A DNA stretch of 7,779 bases from QAMX01 sp964515055. GTDB taxonomy: Bacteria; Bacillota; Clostridia; Oscillospirales; QAMX01. The stretch covers positions 1 through 7,779 of the forward strand of contig CAZEUG010000043.1 of assembly GCA_964515055.1 (NCBI GenBank), read 5' to 3'. Numbering within the stretch: position 1 is the stretch's first letter; every line of letters starts with the position of its first letter. The notes below the pieces were generated by a model, which made no database searches, was not told the origin of the DNA, and saw only the letters and a list, made by a program, of their open reading frames with translations. The position numbers and the translations under genes are program-made. Below are positions 5,268 through 7,779 of this stretch, piece by piece.

Positions 5268-7268
5268 TCAGTAGCGCACCGGCTCCGTTTCCGAGAGGAT
5301 GACGTGATCCTCGCCGCCGAAGCAGACGCGGATTTCATCGTTCCGCGCAGGTATCAGCTCCTCCACGACGAGGCTGCCGTCGCGATAAACGGTTTCGCAC
5401 TCCCGTCCGTTGACGGTGACCCAGCAGAACGGCGTGAAGCCGGTTCCGCTGACGACGAAGCCGTCACCCTTGCGGCGAATGCCGGTGATCTGCGAATCGA
5501 TCAGACCCATTTTCAGGTTGGTCGGCTCCAGCGTATGTGTGGCGGCATACCGTTTCCCGTACAGCAGGTCATACTGCAGGGAATGAATCGCCAGGTTGTA
5601 CTGCTGGGCGGAGAAGCCCTCGCGGGAGCGGTGGAGCCGCTGCATGATGTTGCCCGGATAGCCGAGCAGCTCCATCACTTCCGCGCCGAGCTGGTAGGAG
5701 GCCAGGTTCTGATCCGTGCCGCCCAGGTCAAAGTTGCTCCAGATGACGTATTCCGTCTGGTAAATGTCGCCGTTGTCGAGCGCATCTGCGGAAATGACGG
5801 AGAGGGCCGGGAGATGGTCGCCGTAGAGCACGACGACGGTTTTCTCATCAAAATGCTGCAGCGCCTTCAGCAGTGCGCCGACAAATGCATCGGTGTCGTG
5901 AATCTCATTGAGGTAGAAGTTGAGCTCCGCCAGATCCTCCTCATTGTCCACACCGGTGGCGCGGATGGTGCCGGAGAGCAGCTCCGGATCCGTTGCATAC
6001 TTGCCGTGACCCTGAACCGTGATGCCGTAGACGAAATCGGGCTTTTGCGTGGCGATCAGGAGGTTCAGAATTTCATCGGTCAGCACAGCATCCTCCGCCC
6101 AGCCGATGGCGTTGTAGCTGACGTCCTGCATATATTCGATGCTGATGTAGCGGTCGAAGCCGAGCATGGGGAAGACCTTGAAGCGCTCATAAAACAGGCC
6201 GTCGTTGTTGTGTATGGCCGTGGTCTGATAGCCGAGGCTGCCGAGGTCATAGGCCAGGCTGGAGCAGGTCTGCTCCTTCAGAATGGTCTTGTAGGGGTAT
6301 TCGGCGGCGCCGAAATAGCGGATGGACATACTGGTCAGGACTTCAAACTCCGTGTTGACCGTCCCCGCGCCGACAGTTGGCACCGTCAGCAGGCCGGAGG
6401 GATAGTTTTCCTTGAGGGAGGTGAAAACCGGGGTCGGATCCGTATTGAAGGTGACGCCGGACAGGTGGCTGGGGTCAAAGAAGGATTCGAGCTGCAGGAA
6501 AATGACGTTGGGGCGGCTGTCGGATGTCGGCGATTCCGGCTGTTCCTCCAGCTTGCTCAGAATTTTCTGAATTTCGCTGTTGGAATAGTCCTCCGGCTTT
6601 TTGATGCCGGTGTTGAAGATGCCGTAGGTGAAGCAGTAGGAAAAGCCCAGCTCGTCATACGCGGTGACGAGGTTGCCGAAGCCGTTTTCCAGACCGTTGA
6701 TTCGGTAGATGCCGTTCAGCGAGAGAAAGAGCGATGCGATGACGACCACCAGGACGCCGAGCGACTGCGAGAGGTTCGTTTTGGATTTCGGTGCATGGCG
6801 CCAGACCCAGATACCGGCCAGCACCAGTGCAGCCAGCAACAGCAGAATCAGGATGAAATCAAGCACATTCAGGTAATAATCGATGACCTGAAAGGCCGTT
6901 TTCATCAGCCGGAAATCCACCGCGGAAAGCGGGGTGGTGCGGAAGCCGAGCAGGATGCAGTTGGCCAGACCGAGCAGCGTCCAGATGGTGGAGACGAGCG
7001 AGAGGACGAAAATCCGGTGCTTGAAAAAGAGGGCGATGATCAGCGTCAGAAGCAGAATCAGGGTGTCGCACAGAAAAGAAAACGGCATTTCCCAGAGGAA
7101 GAGAACAGCCTGGACAAGCGAATGGCGGCTCAATGCCTCAATCAGCAGATTCAGCAGGACGGCCAGCAGGACACAGAGCGGTATGGGACGCTCCCGAAAG
7201 AGCGTGGAAAGGGCAGTGGGAAGCTGTTTGATGCGCGTTGTAATCGCGTGAAAATTCGGTTTCTTCAT
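5268..7268 (-). CDS. LTA synthase family protein (membrane sulfatase-fold glycerophosphotransferase type)
   Basis: A 666-residue protein with about five membrane helices (roughly 30-48, 55-82, 86-107, 132-156, 169-184), a linker, and an extracellular alkaline-phosphatase/sulfatase-type domain. Sites equivalent to LtaS are visible: metal ligand Glu261 in PNVIFLQLESFF, nucleophile Thr303 in GAGTVNTEFEVLTS, substrate-site HNNDGLFYER (353-362), His421 in VQGHGKY, and metal ligands Asp484-His485 in YGDHLPAL. It should transfer a glycerophosphate-like group onto a cell-surface glycan or glycolipid. The exact polymer cannot be told, since Tyr360 replaces the LtaS Trp and Asn355 the Asp in the substrate motif. 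Residues from about 588 form an extra beta-rich, IPT/TIG-like tail. ATG 7268 follows AAAGGA (7281-7276) by seven bases. The neighbouring operon also acts at the envelope. Confidence 0.9.
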   Translation of the reverse strand: MKKPNFHAITTRIKQLPTALSTLFRERPIPLCVLLAVLLNLLIEALSRHSLVQAVLFLWEMPFSFLCDTLILLLTLIIALFFKHRIFVLSLVSTIWTLLGLANCILLGFRTTPLSAVDFRLMKTAFQVIDYYLNVLDFILILLLLAALVLAGIWVWRHAPKSKTNLSQSLGVLVVVIASLFLSLNGIYRINGLENGFGNLVTAYDELGFSYCFTYGIFNTGIKKPEDYSNSEIQKILSKLEEQPESPTSDSRPNVIFLQLESFFDPSHLSGVTFNTDPTPVFTSLKENYPSGLLTVPTVGAGTVNTEFEVLTSMSIRYFGAAEYPYKTILKEQTCSSLAYDLGSLGYQTTAIHNNDGLFYERFKVFPMLGFDRYISIEYMQDVSYNAIGWAEDAVLTDEILNLLIATQKPDFVYGITVQGHGKYATDPELLSGTIRATGVDNEEDLAELNFYLNEIHDTDAFVGALLKALQHFDEKTVVVLYGDHLPALSVISADALDNGDIYQTEYVIWSNFDLGGTDQNLASYQLGAEVMELLGYPGNIMQRLHRSREGFSAQQYNLAIHSLQYDLLYGKRYAATHTLEPTNLKMGLIDSQITGIRRKGDGFVVSGTGFTPFCWVTVNGRECETVYRDGSLVVEELIPARNDEIRVCFGGEDHVILSETEPVRY

Positions 7269-7275
7269 GATGCAG

Positions 7276-7304
7276 TCCTTTGCCTGATTCCGGCAGCATC
7301 AGGC
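7276..7304 (-). promoter_or_regulatory. Leader hairpin abutting the ribosome site of the LTA-synthase-like gene
   Basis: On the minus strand GCCTGAT (7304-7298) and ATCAGGC (7288-7282) form a 7-bp stem with a 9-base loop. The stem ends at the first base before the ribosome site AAAGGA (7281-7276). Such placement could affect ribosome access. No known riboswitch is recognised. Confidence 0.5.
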
Positions 7305-7356
7305 GGCAGAAAGATTGAAGGAGATCCATGCCGGAGGCGGTTTTGAAGTACATACC

Positions 7357-7385
7357 ATCATATCACAAATTGTCGAAAAATGCAA
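7357..7385 (-). promoter_or_regulatory. Extended -10 promoter of the LTA-synthase-like gene
   Basis: TGA-TATGAT (7365-7357) is an extended -10 element with a five-of-six -10 box. It lies 17 bases beyond TTGCAT (7385-7380), a weak -35, as is usual for extended -10 promoters. Transcription should start near 7350, leaving a leader of about 80 bases before the ATG at 7268. Confidence 0.65.
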
Positions 7386-7404
7386 CCGCATCGATGTCGC
7401 GGTT
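7384..7404. promoter_or_regulatory. Inverted repeat touching the -35 box
   Basis: AACCGC (7384-7389) and GCGGTT (7399-7404) flank nine bases that contain the palindrome ATCGAT. The proximal arm overlaps the -35 hexamer of the LTA-synthase-like promoter, so it could be an operator. On the minus strand the hairpin is soon followed by a run of five T, so it might instead be a weak terminator for transcription entering from the right. Confidence 0.4.
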
Positions 7405-7539
7405 CAAAAAAAGGAACGCGGAATGCGTGGGGTGTGCGCCTTGTGCCTTGTGGCACAGCGATATGCGTCGAACGCCGCCGCGAATGTACCACTCCCACAG
7501 GTACCAGCAATCCCTGTGGAATCACATTCACCGGCCGTT
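7405..7539. other. Gene-free spacer with small inverted repeats
   Basis: No coding region is supported. TGTGCC/GGCACA (7442-7447 and 7452-7457) form a 6-bp hairpin with a 4-base loop. CCACAG/CTGTGG (7495-7500 and 7514-7519) form another with a 13-base loop. CCACAG-N4-CAGCAATCCC at 7495-7514 is shared with 14-33, so the right composite repeat begins here. Confidence 0.5.
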
Positions 7540-7589
7540 GCCCTCTCAGTCACCTTCGGTGACAGCTCTCCCAAAGGGAGAGCCAGGGC
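7540..7589. repeat. Divergent double-hairpin element
   Basis: GCCCT (7540-7544) and AGGGC (7585-7589) enclose two hairpins. The first is GTCACC-TTC-GGTGAC at 7549-7563 (6-bp stem) and the second is GCTCTCCC-AAA-GGGAGAGC at 7565-7583 (8-bp stem). The whole could fold as a three-way junction. Its order and spacing match the double-hairpin cores at 121-162 and 7738-7779, but the stems have different, mutually compensating bases. It has no counterpart in the left repeat copy. Confidence 0.72.
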
Positions 7590-7614
7590 GTATGGGAAAG
7601 GTGGGCGGCTACGG

Positions 7615-7697
7615 ATTGCAAGGGAGACTTTGGTGGGCTGTCTGAAAGTCGGCTGTTGCGGGGTGCGAGGGAGGCTTGTGGGCTGTCTGAAAGTCGG
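7615..7697. repeat. Tandem pair of a 45-base unit
   Basis: TGTCTGAAAGTCGG occurs at 7639-7652 and 7684-7697, exactly 45 bases apart, each preceded by a GGGAG(A/G)CTT-like stretch and GTGGGC. The left copy of the composite repeat has only one such unit (68-81). In the first unit GACTTT (7626-7631) and AAAGTC (7645-7650) are inverted; in the second the 5' arm is degraded. Confidence 0.7.
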
Positions 7698-7779
7698 CAG
7701 CAGAGGGGTGCGAGGGATTCCATAGAAACACTTTTCTCTCCCTCAGGCGCTTCGCGCCAGCTCCCTCGTCAGAGGGAGC
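7684..7779. repeat. Right copy of composite direct repeat, cut by window end
   Basis: This matches 68-162 in the same orientation. A few substitutions and one extra base lie in the first half, and the last part is identical, including the hairpins GGCGC-TTC-GCGCC (7746-7758) and GCTCCCTC-GTCA-GAGGGAGC (7760-7779). The window ends at the last base of the second hairpin, so the repeat may continue. Confidence 0.8.

Noticed and set aside
5229..7346. Plus-strand open frame of 705 codons opposite the LTA-synthase-like gene
   Set aside because: Its translation has no recognisable family, is rich in Gln, Arg, Val and Gly, and lies exactly opposite a gene with clear catalytic motifs. It is a codon-bias shadow in GC-rich DNA.
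7639..7697. Possible CRISPR-like repeats from TGTCTGAAAGTCGG copies
   Set aside because: Only two copies are close together, the conserved part is short, the intervening sequence is itself similar between units, and no cas gene is present.
7315..7725. Plus-strand open frame of 136 codons
   Set aside because: It covers promoter elements, hairpins and repeat units, and shows repetition (VGCLKVG twice) that only reflects the DNA repeat. A similar translation appears in the left repeat at 11-379.

Overview
The window looks like chromosomal DNA from a high-GC gut-type Firmicute. Oscillospiraceae/Ruminococcaceae relatives of Faecalibacterium, Gemmiger or Subdoligranulum are my best guess. The reasons are the GC-rich coding sequence, strong AGGAGG-type ribosome sites, an LTA-synthase-family enzyme, and GC-rich double-hairpin repeats of a kind I associate with that group. 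This placement is inference; no marker gene is present.

All five credible genes lie on the minus strand, so the transcription order runs right to left. (1) 7779-7269 is a gene-free stretch of about 510 bases. It holds a composite repeat region and then an extended -10 promoter and a structured leader. (2) 7268-5268 encodes a five-helix membrane protein with an extracellular LTA-synthase/sulfatase-type domain and an unusual C-terminal beta-rich extension. (3) 5267-5117 is a 151-base gap with a candidate promoter overlapping an AT palindrome, a GC-rich leader hairpin and a strong ribosome site ahead of a TTG start. (4) 5116-355 is a tight four-gene operon: ABC ATPase, ABC-2 permease, GldG-like auxiliary protein and a membrane-anchored DUF4340 protein. 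Its gene junctions are a 3-base gap and two 1-base TGATG stop/start overlaps. (5) 354-1 is gene-free, with an A-rich 3' untranslated segment, an 18-bp hairpin terminator and a second copy of the composite repeat.

The four-gene operon has the architecture of the Gld-like ABC exporters (GldA/GldF/GldG) known from gliding Bacteroidetes, with DUF4340 as the usual fourth partner. Here there is no sign of gliding genes. The system presumably forms an envelope complex: the ATPase and permease work in the membrane, and two single-span proteins present large domains outside. Its substrate is unknown. The adjacent polymerase-like enzyme is also an envelope protein, so a shared role in cell-surface biogenesis is plausible but unproven.

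The strongest points for follow-up are the DUF4340 protein built of what look like three related modules, the 31-residue acidic tail on the ATPase, the Tyr-rich patch in the GldG-like protein, and directly repeated double-hairpin elements that bracket the whole gene block. I found no tRNA, rRNA, CRISPR array, transposase or phage gene.
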